Positions 54,501 through 64,000 of a stretch of 64,000 nt of DNA are shown one piece after another (position 1 is the stretch's first letter; every line of letters starts with the position of its first letter). The notes beneath the pieces were generated by a model. That model was not told the DNA's origin. It was given only the letters and a program-made list of their open reading frames with translations, and made no database searches. A program made the translations under genes and the position numbers. This DNA is from Opisthocomus hoazin (Eukaryota; Chordata; Aves; Opisthocomiformes; Opisthocomidae). The DNA is taken from positions 2,356,001-2,420,000 of the forward strand of contig NC_134443.1 in NCBI RefSeq assembly GCF_030867145.1, read 5' to 3'.

Positions 54501-56229
54501 TGGACGAAGGAGGAGAAGAAGGCGAAGACGCTGTTGACGGAGAGGGAGATGAGGAGGCACTGCCTTCGGCCCAGGCGGTCGGCCAGCCCGCCCCACAGGA
54601 AGGCGCCCACCATCATGCCCAGGTACACGATGAGCCCTGGGGGGGGGACACGGAGCTGTCAGTCCGGGGGACGCGGGGACCCGCACCCCGAGGCGCCCGG
54701 TGCAGGGCGACGGCGGTTGGGGCAGGGGCTGGCTGCTGGGGGGACATGAGGGTGGCGGTGACCCCCCCCCCCAGCAGCCAGGACCCCTCACAGGGAGGGG
54801 GGACCGACCTCCAGGTACAGATCAGGGGGTGCAGGGCAGATGCTGGGGTTTCCCCCCCTGCTCTGCTTGGGGACCCCACCAGCTCCCCAGGAACCCCCAC
54901 ACCCTCCGCATCCAGCCCCCCCACTCCTGCCCCGAGTTTGCCAGGTCTCAGGGAGAGGGGGGGAACCTGGATGTGGGGCGCTTGGGCTGCAATGGGCACC
55001 ATGGAGAAGGGGGGGAACACCCCCAGCCCCCCTCTCCCCATTGCTCAGGCAGGGACCGGTGTGGGACTGGGAGGAGGAGGATGGTGGGAGCCCTGCGCAC
55101 GTGGGGGGTCCCATCACCACCCCCCTGTCCCTCCTTGTCCCCACATCTCCCAGACCCCCACATCTCACTCTGCATCTCCATGCCCCCCCATGTCCTCATG
55201 GCCCCCCCATATCTTCTTGTGGTGTCCCACCCTACCCTGTGTCCCTCCGTTCCCCCCAGATCGTGCCCCACGTGTCCTCCCACATCCCCATGAACCCCTG
55301 CACCCCCATATCTCCTCGTGTCCCTCCACAGCTGTGCCCCCTCTTATCCCCTATGTCCTCTTCCACGTCCCCATCTGCTCGTCCCCCCATATCCCTGATG
55401 TCCTTGCATGTCCCCAGCCACTTGTGTCCCCCCCCAAGTCCCCATGTCCCACCATAGCCTCTCCACATCCCCCCACCTGCCCATGTCCCCCCCAGGGATG
55501 TCCCCGTATCTCTCCATATCCCCCATCTCCCAGTGCCCCTCCATGTCCCCCAGTGTCCCCCTGTCCCTCACGTCCCCTCGTCTCCCACGAGTCCCTCCAT
55601 ACCCCTCGATCTCCTCCTGTCCCCCCCACTCCCCCCATCCCCTCCTCACCCAGCATGCCCTTGTTGGAGTCAGAGAGGCACATGTCCTTCTCGGCGCTGG
55701 GCAGGACGAAGCCCACCACGAAGACCTCGACGCCGTCGGCCATGAGGGCCAGTCCCAGGACGAAGTAGAGGGTCCACTGGAAGCGGCCGTGGCCGCACTC
55801 CTGCAGGATGAGCTCGTACTGCTGCGCCAGCTCCTCCTTGTCCTTCCGCCGCTGCCCCTCGCTGTCGTCGAAGGCGCCGACGGCCGCCTCGGCCCCCAGC
55901 CGCTCCCCGCTTTTCAGCGACTCGTGCCGGGGGATGCCCTGGTACTCGCCCTCGTAGATCTCGTCCTCCTCGTCGTGACCCTCGGTGGCATCGCTGGAAG
56001 CCCCTTCCTCTTCGTTGGCCCCCTCGCCCCCCCGGTAGTAGCCGTCCTGGGGCGCGTAATCTTCATCATCCTCCTCTTCCTCGAAGCGGGAGTAGGAGCG
56101 CTTGGTGTACTCGTCCTGCATGCGGTCCATGCCCTTGCTCACCTTCTTGGCCGCGTGTTTCTTCACCTCCTTGGCGATGTCCTTGGCGCCCCGGATGAAC
56201 GCCGTCCGGTCTCGGAAGCTCTCATCCAT
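45393..56229 (-). CDS. SV2A: Synaptic vesicle glycoprotein 2A, 12 coding exons
   Basis: SV2A is a 12-TM major-facilitator-like glycoprotein of synaptic vesicles that tunes release and binds levetiracetam. Coding exons: 55650-56229, 54456-54636, 54148-54299, 53933-54066, 52809-52898, 52468-52578, 52280-52368, 50704-50868, 50488-50621, 50201-50404, 47801-47961 and 45393-45576. All have GT/AG ends and phases that join (2,184 nt after correcting exon 12; about 727 aa; human 742). The start gives MDESFRDRTAFIRGAKDIAK, closely like human SV2A. Next come an acidic cytosolic tail with DGYYRG and EIYEGEYQGIPR, the first TM helices (WTLYFVLGLALMADGVEVFV), the MFS loop motif GLADRLGRRQ, GWSFQMGSAYQFHSWRVFV, the luminal domain with pentapeptide-like repeats (FEDSLFEECYFEDITSSNTF), then FVSFLGTLAVLPGNIVSALL and the end LPETRGQVLQ. 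Sequons NFT and NST in the luminal loop are kept. Three one-base differences in exons 11 and 12 disturb the frame. Nearly every larger intron holds a minisatellite. Confidence 0.97.
45665..47770 (+). repeat. 21-bp minisatellite filling SV2A intron 12
   Basis: About 100 tandem units of ACATCTGGCACCCAACACCCC (21 bp). A few unit types recur: ACATCTGG, TCAACTGG, AGATCTGG and ACAGCTGG heads with CCAACAC, CCAGCAC or CCAAGCAC tails. A larger block of about 676 bp is repeated: the variant AAATCTGTCTCCGAACACCC occurs at about 46501 and again at about 47177 with matching neighbours. From about 47380 the units become longer and degenerate (CCCAAAACCTCACCCCCAGC). Because 21 is a multiple of 3 and the unit lacks stops, several frames on both strands stay open for up to about 700 codons; these are not genes. 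Confidence 0.97.
47801..47961 (-). CDS. SV2A: SV2A exon 12 with one surplus base
   Basis: Encodes AGSSVMSCVSCFFLSFGNSE and MIALLCLFGGVSIASWNA, then LDVLTVELYPSDKR. The G-run at 47841-47844 (plus strand) is one base too long and shifts the frame at WNA-LDV. Splice sites (acceptor ending 47962, donor GTGCGG) are intact. Most likely a homopolymer error. Confidence 0.93.
48110..49045 (+). repeat. 49-bp tandem array derived from a CR1 3' end
   Basis: About 19 copies of a 49-bp unit with GAAGGTTGGAAGAGACCTCG and GAGGTCACCAAGTCCAACCA. The unit corresponds to the last part of a CR1 in minus orientation (compare GGTTGGAAGGGACCTCTG and TCTAGTCCAACC at 23360-23400). Copies are nearly identical; differences are GGAATCAC versus GGACTCAC and a few point changes. 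The array passes directly into the remaining CR1 sequence at 49046. Confidence 0.95.
49046..49247 (-). mobile_element. CR1 LINE (host copy), left part
   Basis: Contains CCTGCTAAACCATGTCCCCA, GAACCCCTCCAGGGATGGGG and GACAACTTAAGGCCGTTGCC, the inner 3' region of CR1 in minus orientation. It breaks off at CTCTCGTC, and the same element resumes at about 49535. Its own 3' end is the seed of the 49-bp array. Confidence 0.9.
49248..49534 (+). mobile_element. CR1 LINE inserted into another CR1
   Basis: In plus orientation: GTGCCCAGCGACAGGACAAG through TCTCCTTCTCTGGAGATATT to the 3' terminus ATTCTGTGATTCTGT (about 49519-49534). It separates two parts of a minus-oriented CR1, so it is the younger insertion. 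5'-truncated, about 290 bp. Confidence 0.9.
49535..50130 (-). mobile_element. CR1 LINE (host copy), right part
   Basis: Continues the minus-oriented CR1: CCTGTCGCTGGTGACCGGGG, AGCCTCCTCTTCTCCAGGCT, CAGCCGCTCCCCATGGGCCT, then further inward to CATCTCCAGGGATGG near 50115. With the left part this host copy is about 0.8 kb without the array and the insert. It ends just before SV2A exon 11 (50404-50201). Confidence 0.88.
50201..50404 (-). CDS. SV2A: SV2A exon 11 with two compensating frame errors
   Basis: Encodes the end of the luminal domain (DLFEYKFID, VVNSTFLHNKEGCQLDFSDD) and TM 7 (YMVYFVSFLGTLAVLPGNIV). One surplus base lies within 50374-50377 (expected FIDSRVVNS) and one base is missing at about 50210/50211 (expected GRLRMLAG). 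Together they restore the frame, which argues that neither is a real disabling change. Confidence 0.93.
50905..52225 (+). repeat. 32-bp minisatellite filling SV2A intron 8
   Basis: About 40 units built from CCCAGTGCTGCCAGTCCC and ATCCCCAGTCCTGTCCC (together about 32 bp), with shorter 16- to 24-bp forms to the right. CCAGTGCTGTCCATCCCATC is a common variant. Open frames of 400-600 codons on both strands are artefacts. Confidence 0.95.
52925..53870 (+). repeat. 56/112-bp minisatellite in SV2A intron 5
   Basis: Tandem units of about 56 bp (CCACCCACTCAGGGTCCCTG, GGTTCCCCCATCTCCATCAC) arranged as pairs, giving a clear 112-bp higher-order period from about 53180 to 53820 (five to six near-identical copies). 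Open frames repeat with the same 112-bp step. Confidence 0.95.
54700..55640 (+). repeat. Low-complexity SV2A intron 2, CCCATGTCC-type repeat
   Basis: From about 55110 onward the intron consists of variants of CCCCCATGTCCC, CCCATATC and CTCCTCGTGTCCC without strict period. The part at 54700-55100 is GC-rich and unique, with no exon seen. Confidence 0.75.
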
Positions 56230-56307
56230 GGTGCCGGTGGGATCGACCGGGACACCGGGACCGGGGGGGGGTCTCTGTGTCAGGGGCTGCGCCCTCACGC
56301 CCGGGGG
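55650..56307 (-). CDS. SV2A: SV2A first coding exon
   Basis: The ATG at 56227-56229 is preceded by GGCACC (good Kozak context). A likely acceptor, TCTCCCCGCATCCCACCGCAG read in two parts (tract then CAG at 56308-56310), would give 78 nt of 5' UTR in this exon. Coding continues to SNKGMLG and the GTGAGG donor (55644-55649). It encodes the cytosolic N-tail and TM 1. The tail is shorter and less Gly-rich than in mammals. Confidence 0.92.
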
Positions 56308-59300
56308 CTGCGGTGGGATGCGGGGAGACGGGCAACGGCACTACCCATCCGCCTGGCACCAGCTGGGAGGGGACACGGGTGGACCCCGGCCCGGACCTGA
56401 GGAGCCCAGACACAAGCAGGGGCCGTTTTAGAGTGGGAACGGCCCCGTGCCCCACCTCACCCCGGGGCTGGATCCGCTCCGAGCTCCCCCCACCAGCACC
56501 CAGGGCACTTTTCTCCCATCTCAGATGGAAACAGGAGGATCTGGGGCTCCCTCGCCCCACGGCGAGAGGCAGGGGGGTCACCCCAGGGCAGGCACCCAGG
56601 CGCAGCGAGCCCAGCTCGGGGCCAGGCACCCAGGGGACGGGTTGGGGACAGCTCTGGGGGACACTGGGTCCGCGCCAGCCTCTCTGTGCCCAGGTGCCCT
56701 CTCCCCTCGCTGGGAGGATCAAAGCTTTCATGGGTGCCCACAGTTCCGCAGGATTTAGCCACCCGTTGAGCTGAGGGTGGGAGCCAAGGTGGATTCTCCA
56801 ATGTCTAATAACACGGCTGAGCCCAGGCTACAGGGCTTGTTTGCCTTGCTCTGTCTCTTTTCCGCAGCTCCCCACCGGCATCTCCGAAGTAAATAAACCC
56901 GGGGGAGCAGGGAGCGCGGCACCCATGGGTTCGACGCGGTGCGAGGGAGGACGGATCCGCATGGACCAACAAGACGAGCTGAAAGACGACGGGGTCGCCC
57001 CCATCTCCCCCGCCATTGCAAGGCCACCCGCTCCATCCGCCCACCCAGGGATCCCGGTGCCCCTCGGGGACAGGGGTCTGAGCCCAGAGCTCTGCAGGGC
57101 CCTCAGCATGGACCCCAGCAGTGATGGATCCCAGCAGGGAGCAGGAGGGTCCCACAGCCCCTCCGTCCCGCCCCGGGCAGGCCAGGGCCCCCCAGGCCAT
57201 GGGGACCCCCCTGTCCCTACTGATGCCCCCCACCAGCCCACCCAACCCATTGAGGGAAATGTCCCCACCATCCTCTCAATGAGGCTGGGAAGGTGTGGCC
57301 GGGCCAAGGACCAATGAGCTCCAGGGGGTGTGGCCACCCCACCGGCATCAATGGGGCCACAGAGGCACAGCCCAGCCGCTCAGCCAATGAGCTTCAGGGG
57401 GTGTGGCCACGCAGCTGCATCCCCCAGCTCAGGGCACCCTTGGGTGGGGGGGATCACGGTGCTGGGGTAGGACCCTGGGGATGGGGACCCCGGGGACCCT
57501 GCTGGGGTGGCTCAGCTGACCCCAGCGGGGCACAGGGTGACCCCAAGGGTGGGGGGTTCCCAGTGACAGCATGGGCCGGGGGACACCCCTGCCCTTCTCC
57601 AGCGGGAGGGGAACCCAGCACAGCCCCCCCGGGCTGGGCTGCATCCGGATCCGGCTCTTCCGTGCCCGTCCCTGCAAGGGACAGAGGACGAGGGAGCTGG
57701 GGGGACATCAGGGACCGCGCTGCTCCCCGAGCCACCCACTCAGGACTGCAAGTCACCACCAAAAACTGGGCCAGCAGCAGGCCTGGACCGAACCCCCCCC
57801 ATTTTCAGAGGAATTCTGGGACGAAGAGGCACCAGTGGGACAGGGAGGGGACCAACCTCCCCCGGGCCCACAGCCCTCAAGGCCTTCCAGGGCAGCCCCG
57901 GCGCCCGTGTCAGGGGGCTCAGGGGGGGAGGTTTGGGACGGGGGTCCCTCGGAGGGGTCTCGGCCACGTCCCCGGCGCCGACCCAGCTCCCAAGCCTGGC
58001 TGCAGCGGCAGAGCGGGCTCCAGGGACCACGTGTGCCGGGCCACGCTCCCCAGGGAGGCTTCCAGAAGGGATCTGGCTACGGGTGAGAGACGCTGGCGTC
58101 GGCAGAAGCTGAACCGGCCACCGGGAGAGCCTGGGGCAGAGCTGGTGGGTGCTGGGTGCACCCTGAGCACCCCTGGGGTCTGGCTTTCATCTCCCGGGTG
58201 GCATCGCCCTGTCCCCACGCATCCCGAGCACCCTGCAGCCCCTTCCCCAGCCCCGCGTCCCCCCCACTCCCACAGGCTGCGAAGGCCAAGGGCAAGGCAG
58301 AGCCCAAAGCAGCTCGTGACAGGGATGCACCCGCAGACCCCCCCAGCCCAGGCAGCGGGCACAGGCGCTGCTGACCCAGCCGTGGGGGCCGCTGTGACCC
58401 CCCCCAAAAAGGCTATTTTTAACCCCGGCAGCAGCCAGGCGTGGACAGCGAGGCAGGAGCCGAGCCGCAGGGCGGGGGACGCAGCCGGCACCGCGTCCCC
58501 CCTCCCCGAGCGAGGGGACAGGGCGCGGCGGGGAAGCTAAAATTCGCCCTGCTGAAATGGCTGGGGCTGGGGGCAGCCCCCCAGGGTGGGAGCCCACACC
58601 GGTGCTGCGCAGCCGGCAGTGACCCGGGGACGGTGCTGCGGCGCGGTGTGGCCCCCCAGTTCCTGAATGAAGCCGGGCAGGTGCTGCTAAGCAGAGTAAA
58701 ATGGCCAATGCCCCCACTGCCCTCGCCCTCCAGCCGACTCGGAGCAACCCCGGCCCCCTGCCCGGCCCGGGGAGCCCCCGCTCCCCTCCTCGGCTTAACC
58801 CCGCTGGCACCCGAGGGCCCTGGAAGGAGCCGACTCACGGCCAAGGTCATTCTGCTCCGGCCAGGCTGGCGGCTCCCCGTGGTGCCTCCCAATGCGGCCG
58901 TGCCACCGGACGCCGTGACAGGGACCGTGACGTACGGTGAACGGGCGAAAGGACGAGGGGAGTGGGGAGAGGCCGAATAGCTGCCGGGGCAGAGGATGGG
59001 CCGGGGAGCAAGGTCACAGCTCGGCTCCGTGACGGAGGGGCTGCTCTGCGCGAGCCGGGGGGCCGGGAGCGGCCGAGCCAACGCTGCGTGTCGGCGACGG
59101 ACGCTTTGGAGACCAAGGGTTGGATTCCACAAGGAAGCCAGAAATCGCACAGACCGCAGGCACCCCACGCATGAGCTGGGGTGGGGGGGGTGGGGGGTGT
59201 CCCCGAAATGCTCTGCTGCTCACGGAAACGTGCCGCTGGCCCCGCCAGCCCCGTCCTGGCGTTGGCCGGAGCAGCCGCCAGCCCTGGACAAGGTTATCGG

Positions 59301-59861
59301 GCTCTGGATCCGCTTCCTGCTGCCACGCGTCCGACCGGAGCCGGCGATCGACACAGCCCGGCCTCACCACGCGCCCCGAAACCCCCCGGGAGGTCCCACG
59401 CTGGGGCTCCTCTGGGTCCATCCCCTGCCCCGCAGCCCCCAGCCTTTTTCACGTTATGACAAGAACATGGCGACAAGGGAGAAGAGTTTGAAATCGCCCG
59501 TGCCCAAGGTCATCTCCCAACACCCCCCCCTTGCCACCCCCCGAGAGCTGCGGCGCTCCCCCTCCCCGAAACCCGCCGGTAGCACCGCGACAAACCCCCA
59601 TCCCCGCGCCGAAACCCCCGTCGCCATCGGCAGGGACTCCCCGGCCCCACGGCAGCGCGGCTGGGATGGCGAGCGGCTGCGAACACGCACGTCAAAAACC
59701 CGAGCCAGGCTCGAGGCAAGGTTTTCCAGGACAAAATGGCCACACCAAGTGGCAAGGAGAAGCCGAACCCCTAATCCGTCAGCCGGCGGCTCCGAGGATG
59801 CTAATTAAAAGGAGAGGAGGGGGGGATCTGCTTTAGAAAAGGCATTTCTTTCTCTCCTTAC
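56308..59861. other. SV2A: SV2A intron 1 (inferred), no gene seen
   Basis: GC-rich unique sequence without a recognisable exon. A short direct duplication occurs: CCAATGAGCTCCAGGGGGTG near 57311 and CCAATGAGCTTCAGGGGGTG near 57386, spacing about 75 bp. The many open frames show no family resemblance. Confidence 0.45.
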
Positions 59862-60170
59862 CTGTCTCAGCCCTCGCTCCGCTCCAGCCCTCGCCTCGGC
59901 GTCTGCCTCCTGCGCGGCGAGGAAGGATGCTCCGGCAGGGATACGGCGAGCGAACGGCGCCCGGGTACCGGAGCCAGCGCTAACGCCGCAGCCTCCGACA
60001 CAGAGACTGAGCATTGGGAGAGTCCATTGCAACAGCCCGGGGAAGGGAGGGAGGCGGCGGGGGGGGCTGTGCGACAGCCAGCGAGGAGCTGGGGGCGGGG
60101 GGGGACACCGGCAGCAGGGTGGGGGGCTCGCCCCTCGCCTCGTTAGCGAAGGCGAAGGGAAGGCGATGGC
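59862..60170 (-). promoter_or_regulatory. SV2A: Probable SV2A non-coding exon 1 and promoter
   Basis: On the minus strand a strong donor CAG-GTAAGGAGAG lies at 59856-59861, preceded by a CpG-rich stretch without ATG-led coding potential up to about 60030-60170. Human SV2A also has a non-coding first exon followed by a multi-kb intron, and position and strand fit. The transcription start is not fixed; no TATA box was seen. Confidence 0.5.
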
Positions 60171-60566
60171 TCCCCAGGGCTCCCCGGGAGCTCCCTCGGG
60201 AGCGGGGTTCCCACGTCGGAGCTGCTCCGGTGAGTGCGGGGGTGACGGTGGCTAATGGGGGTGTGTGTGGGGGGGGGGACACGAGCTGCCGGCCCCCCGT
60301 CCCCCTCCCCGGGGTTCTGCGGCGACGTCAAGGCGAAGCGGCGAGGATCTGGCGTCGCTCAGACCCTCTCTGGCAGCCTCCCCTCCCGCCGCCCACCGCA
60401 GCCGCAGGCAGCAGCGCGGCGGAGGGGAACGCAGCCCGGCAAATCTGAGTCACGGCCTCCCCGGGGCCAAATTCTGATTCCTTTGGATCAAATCATCTCC
60501 GCCTGGGCTGCCCAGAGCCGGGCCCTCCGCTGCGAAGGGGCACAGACGCCTCCGACATCTTATTTT

Positions 60567-60568
<2 letters not shown>

Positions 60569-60597
<29 letters not shown>
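60569..60597 (+). repeat. G29 homopolymer
   Basis: Twenty-nine consecutive G on the plus strand, just upstream of the SV2A promoter region. Length is likely uncertain in the assembly. Confidence 0.9.
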
Positions 60598-60599
60598 AG

Positions 60600-62020
60600 G
60601 CGTGAGGAAGAACGCGGCTGGGCAGGGAGGCAAACCGTGGTGGGGGGTACCCGAACCGACCCCGCGTCGCCCCGGTCGCTCGCCAACGGCGGGGAATCGG
60701 GACCTCGGGTGCTCCGGGCCGGGGGGTCCCCACGCTGAGCAGGGCTGGGGGCACTCGCACAAAGCAGGACCCTTGCCGAGCCCCCCCTCCTCCTGCATCC
60801 CCCGTGCAATGAGTTGAGGCGGGCTCAGCCCCAGCACCACACGGCCCATCGCAGAGCCGGGTACGGGGCCAGGCTTCCCCCCCGAGTGGGAGCTCGGGCA
60901 CGACGCAGACCCCAGCGGGAGCCCGTCCTTAACGAGAGGAGGAGGAGGAAAGCGTGCTCGAGGCCGAACTGAGCGCGGCGAGGGCAGGAACCGGCGCCCG
61001 GACTGGCGCGTTAGCAGCCACGCAGCGCGAGTCCAGCTCGCAGAGCTGGCAAACAGGGTCGGGGACCAGTCCACACCAGTGGTACCAGCACATGGCAGGA
61101 GTTAGGAAACTGGAAATGGAGAAATAACTGAGATCCTGTCGGAAATAACCCCAAAGGGGGAACGCAGCTGGGCTGCCGGGGTCTCTAACCCAACCTAGGA
61201 GGTGAAGTCAACCCCATCTCCCCTCCACGTGGGCAGCTGCGCCCAGGTCCAGGTGCCCACCCCAACAGCGTCGCAGCGGGCTGCAGGGCTCATCCCGCAC
61301 CCCACGAGCCCAGTGCCGAGCCTCACTGGCAAGCACCACTCCCCCAGGGCTACCGAGCCCCGTCGAGCTATGACTCACGTGCCGCGTTGTCACCAGCAAA
61401 GCTCCGCGTCCCCCTCCTCTTCTGCCTCCGGCTCCGAGCATCCGCGAGCGAACTCAGCCCTAAGGCTTCAGTGCCCATCACCGGCAGCCAGCGCATCGTG
61501 GGCAGGGACAGGGCAACGGCGTTTCCTGTCCCGACGGCCTCGGATCACGTCGCGTTTGCCAGGGCCCAAAAACCAGGGGCGACGGGGACCAAACCAGGGG
61601 CGACTGGGACCAAACCAGGGGCGACTGGGACCAAACCAGGGGCGACTGGGACCAAACCAGGGGGGTTCCGCCGGCGGCAGGGAGGTCGTCTGCCCTGGGA
61701 GGGTCCCGGTGGCTCCCTCGAGCGCCGGGCACAGAAATGCCACCCCCGGGGCTCACCGGCCACGTGTGGGAGGCACCGGTTTCCTCGGGCGCTCGCGATC
61801 CCGGAGCGTCTCGGATCTCGGTGTCACGAGCTGCGGATAAACTCCGTTCCCAGCAGCACACGGTCGGCCCCTCCTGCACCTGCACCCCCCCACTCCGAGC
61901 TGGACTCTCCCCTGATTTCTGACTGCAGACGATGGGGAGGGGGCTACAGATCTTGTCACCCCCTCCCCAGCCAGTCCGGCCCACGGCTACTCCCCACTCT
62001 GACAGCCCACCGGAGGGAGA
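60600..62020. other. Interval between SV2A promoter and CR1, no gene
   Basis: GC-rich and unique apart from a 21-bp tandem near 61565. No exon recognised on either strand. Confidence 0.45.
61565..61670 (+). repeat. 21-bp tandem, five copies
   Basis: GGCGACTGGGACCAAACCAGG repeated five times, nearly perfect. Confidence 0.95.
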
Positions 62021-62150
62021 ATCACAGAATCCCAGCATGGTGGGGGCTGGCAGGGCCCTCTGTGGGTCACCCAGCCCAACCCCCTGCCGCAGCAGGGTCA
62101 CCCAGAGCACGCTGCAGAAGACCTTGTCCAGGGGGGTCTTGAATAATGTC
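62021..62150 (-). mobile_element. CR1 LINE 3' end
   Basis: Starts AATCACAGAATCCCAGCATG, then GGCTGGCAGGGCCCTCTGTG, CACCCAGCCCAACCC and GCAGGGTCACCCAGAGCA, in minus orientation with its 3' end at 62021. The element stops near 62150 (TTGAATAATGTCC), so only about 130 bp remain. Confidence 0.92.
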
Positions 62151-63580
62151 CGTCCGAGGAGCAGCACGAGACCCCACAGCAGCTGCGGACAGCCCGGCCG
62201 TCCCTTCCGCTCCAGCCCCTGGCAGAGCACAGCCACAGCGCAGCCGAAGCGAGCGCAGAGCTCTTCCAGCTCGTCTCGCAGATCCTTCCACCGCCGCTCA
62301 CGCGCCACAGGCAACCAGAGCAGAGGAGAAACAACGCTCCTAGGTCAGCCCTGCCGCTTCCCCAGCCTCCCACAAGCACGCTCCACGCTTCTCCGGACAT
62401 CACGGGCGCGTACAAACCCCCCCGCGACGGCAGGAGGGAGACCACGGCACCGTCCCTTCTCTCTGGCCCGCAAGGGTGAGCGGAGATTGGAGCTAAAGGT
62501 CAGTTTTAGCCCTAGGATGTTAAAATAAAGCAGAAATAAACCAGCGAAGAGTAAGATGGAGGCCGAAGGCAAGGCGGCTTCTCCTCCGCCGAGCGCTGCA
62601 GAGCCGCAGCAGCCTGCCGAGAGGAGCCGCAGCACCGCGGTCCCCGACAGAGCCACGAAACAACTCCAGGTCGCCAAGCACCTGGAAGCACTGGGATTTT
62701 TCGCCTTCAGATCACCTGGATGTAAAGCCTCACACGCAGCAAGCCGCCCCCTCCCTCGCCATCCCCGCCGCAGGCTCTGCGGCCGTCCCGTCCGGAGCCC
62801 CCCGCTCCTCCCCAGCTGCCGGGGAAGGTGTGACCCCCCCCGCCCCCAGACCCCGCGCTCACACCTCCCCAGTTATCGCTCTCACCGGCGTGGAGACGCT
62901 GAATTCGTTAGGAGAGGCAGGACTGTTTGGGCGACTCGGCCCCAGGCAGCGTGGAGACAGCACGTGGACCGCTCCCCCTCCTCTCCTCAACACACCGCTT
63001 CACCCAAATTCGACTGCCCCCCCCCCAGTTAACAACACCCCCAGAACCACAGCTACAACGGCTCCCTGCGGCCGTGGGCAACGTCAGCGTGAGACCCCAT
63101 CTGTACAGAAGACCCTTCCCTGCGAGGAGAGGGACGAGGCAGCGACTTGGGAGAGCGGGTTTCATCGCCAAAACACCCCTCCAAACGTCCTTGCGCTCTC
63201 TGGGACAGCGGTGTCCATGGATGTGGTGGATTTTCAGGCCCCATCGTCCATTTTTCAGGCCCCATCGTCCATTTTCCAGGCCCCATCGTCCATTTTCCAG
63301 GCCCCATCGTCCATTTTCTTCACCGCAGGTGCACCAGATGACCCAGAGCCTGCCAGCCACCAAGGAACAGCCTGGATAAAGCAAGAGATCGAGGGCACCA
63401 ACCCTAACTCCGCACCTCACCGAGACGGATACGCGGCGCCGGCATCAGCAGACTCAGAGCTTTCCCGTGCCGGTGACCTCCATGGCAGGCGTCCTCGCAG
63501 CGGCGCGCAAGGCGAGAGCAGTCGGCAGCTGGTCAGCAGCTGGGTGACAAACAGGCAGAGCCTTGTCCCTGAGGGACGAC
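62150..63580. other. Interval downstream of SF3B4, no supported gene
   Basis: An open frame starting MEAEGKAASPPPS at 62556 is noted but has no recognisable domain, no splice support and lies close to the SF3B4 3' end; not called as a gene. A five-copy 21-bp repeat lies at 63225-63320. Confidence 0.4.
63225..63320 (+). repeat. 21-bp tandem, CAGGCCCCATCGTCCATTTT
   Basis: Four to five nearly identical copies of a 21-bp unit. Confidence 0.95.
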
Positions 63581-63598
63581 CCCCGGTTCTTAAAATGC

Positions 63599-63604
63599 TT
63601 TATT
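63599..63604 (-). terminator. SF3B4: SF3B4 poly(A) signal
   Basis: AATAAA on the minus strand about 300 bp after the SF3B4 stop codon. The stretch 63605-63900 is then its 3' UTR. Confidence 0.6.
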
Positions 63605-63900
63605 TGTAAACGGGCGATCGCTGCTTTACATAGAAAAAAAAAAAATCCTGTTAAAAGTACCTTGAAATATCTTCAGGGCTGAGATAAACGGAAGGAGGAG
63701 GGGAAAAGCAACCAAAACAAACACTATAAAAAGAAATGGGGAAAAAGATGGGGAGAGGGCAAGATAGAGGGGGGAGCTGCGACAGGGGTGCACCCAGCAG
63801 CCCCTCCTGGGCGCGGGTCTGTTAGTCCAAGGGGAGACGGAAGGCTGAGGACAGAGAGGGAGGGATCCCCAGCGGGGAGGGGGGTTTGCCACGACCGCAT

Positions 63901-64000
63901 TTAGGGCAGGGGACCCCTCAGGGGGCCACGCGGTGGCACCCCGGGGGGCCTCTGCGCAGGCCGGGGGGGCAGGGGGACTCTCTGGTAGCCGTAGGGCGGG
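63901..64000 (-). CDS. SF3B4: SF3B4 C-terminus, partial
   Basis: SF3B4 (SAP49) is an RRM protein of the SF3b complex in the U2 snRNP that helps tether it near the branch site. Only the last 32 codons lie in the window: [14 protein letters not shown], then [12 protein letters not shown] and TAA at 63901-63903. Human SF3B4 ends PPYGYQRGPLPPPRP ... [13 protein letters not shown], so the match is close and the last Gln is missing here. The RRMs lie beyond the right edge. In human SF3B4 also follows SV2A in the same orientation. Confidence 0.9.
   Translation of the reverse strand, partial: PPYGYQRVPLPPRPAQRPPGVPPRGPLRGPLP

Noticed and set aside
62556-63032. 158-codon open frame starting MEAEGKAASPPPS
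   Set aside because: No recognisable domain, low-complexity Ala/Pro/Arg content typical of GC-rich DNA, no splice or poly(A) support of its own.
1-64000. Endogenous retrovirus, LTR or DNA transposon remains
   Set aside because: No LTR-type ends, no polymerase, capsid or transposase-like frame was seen; all recognised mobile sequence is CR1.

Overview
The window looks like a piece of a small, GC-rich avian chromosome. The evidence is CR1 LINE copies with the bird-type 3' end (tandem ATTCTGTG-like octamers), very high GC with long C or G runs, short introns packed with minisatellites, and five vertebrate genes in compact order. The genes correspond to human 1q21, which I recall as chicken chromosome 25. 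No bacterial, viral or plasmid features are present.

Layout. From 1 to 2.7 kb there is non-coding flank with one CR1 tail. From 2.7 to 6.6 kb lies a complete hemojuvelin gene (HJV/RGMC, minus strand, 3 coding exons, about 404 aa). From 6.6 to 30.7 kb there is a gene-free interval of GC-rich DNA with minisatellites, CR1 pieces and AT-rich islands that could be regulatory. From 30.7 to 40.1 kb lies a COUP-TF nuclear receptor (minus, 3 coding exons, about 372 aa) that I assign to NR2F5. From 40.2 to 43.6 kb lies BOLA1 (plus), written twice around a 200-N gap, most likely as an assembly duplication. From 43.7 to about 60.1 kb lies SV2A (minus, 12 coding exons plus a non-coding first exon, about 727 aa), convergent with BOLA1. 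At 63.6-64.0 kb is the 3' end of SF3B4 (minus), which runs off the window.

HJV (BMP co-receptor for hepcidin control), NR2F5 (transcription factor), BOLA1 (mitochondrial Fe-S/redox factor), SV2A (synaptic vesicle glycoprotein) and SF3B4 (U2 snRNP/SF3b subunit) do not form one pathway. What links three of them is ancestry. RGM, COUP-TF and SV2 genes also lie together near NR2F2-RGMA-SV2B (human 15q26) and NR2F1-RGMB with SV2C (human 5q), so this window appears to be a further copy of the same whole-genome-duplication block, with the COUP-TF member that mammals lost still in place.

Several coding exons (NR2F5 exon 1, SV2A exons 11 and 12, BOLA1) carry single-base indels, mostly in C or G runs. 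The splice sites and flanking protein are intact and the two BOLA1 copies differ in their indels, so I read these as sequencing errors and not gene decay. The very long open frames over 37-40, 45-47, 47.8-49.5 and 50.6-54 kb are products of tandem repeats and are not genes.
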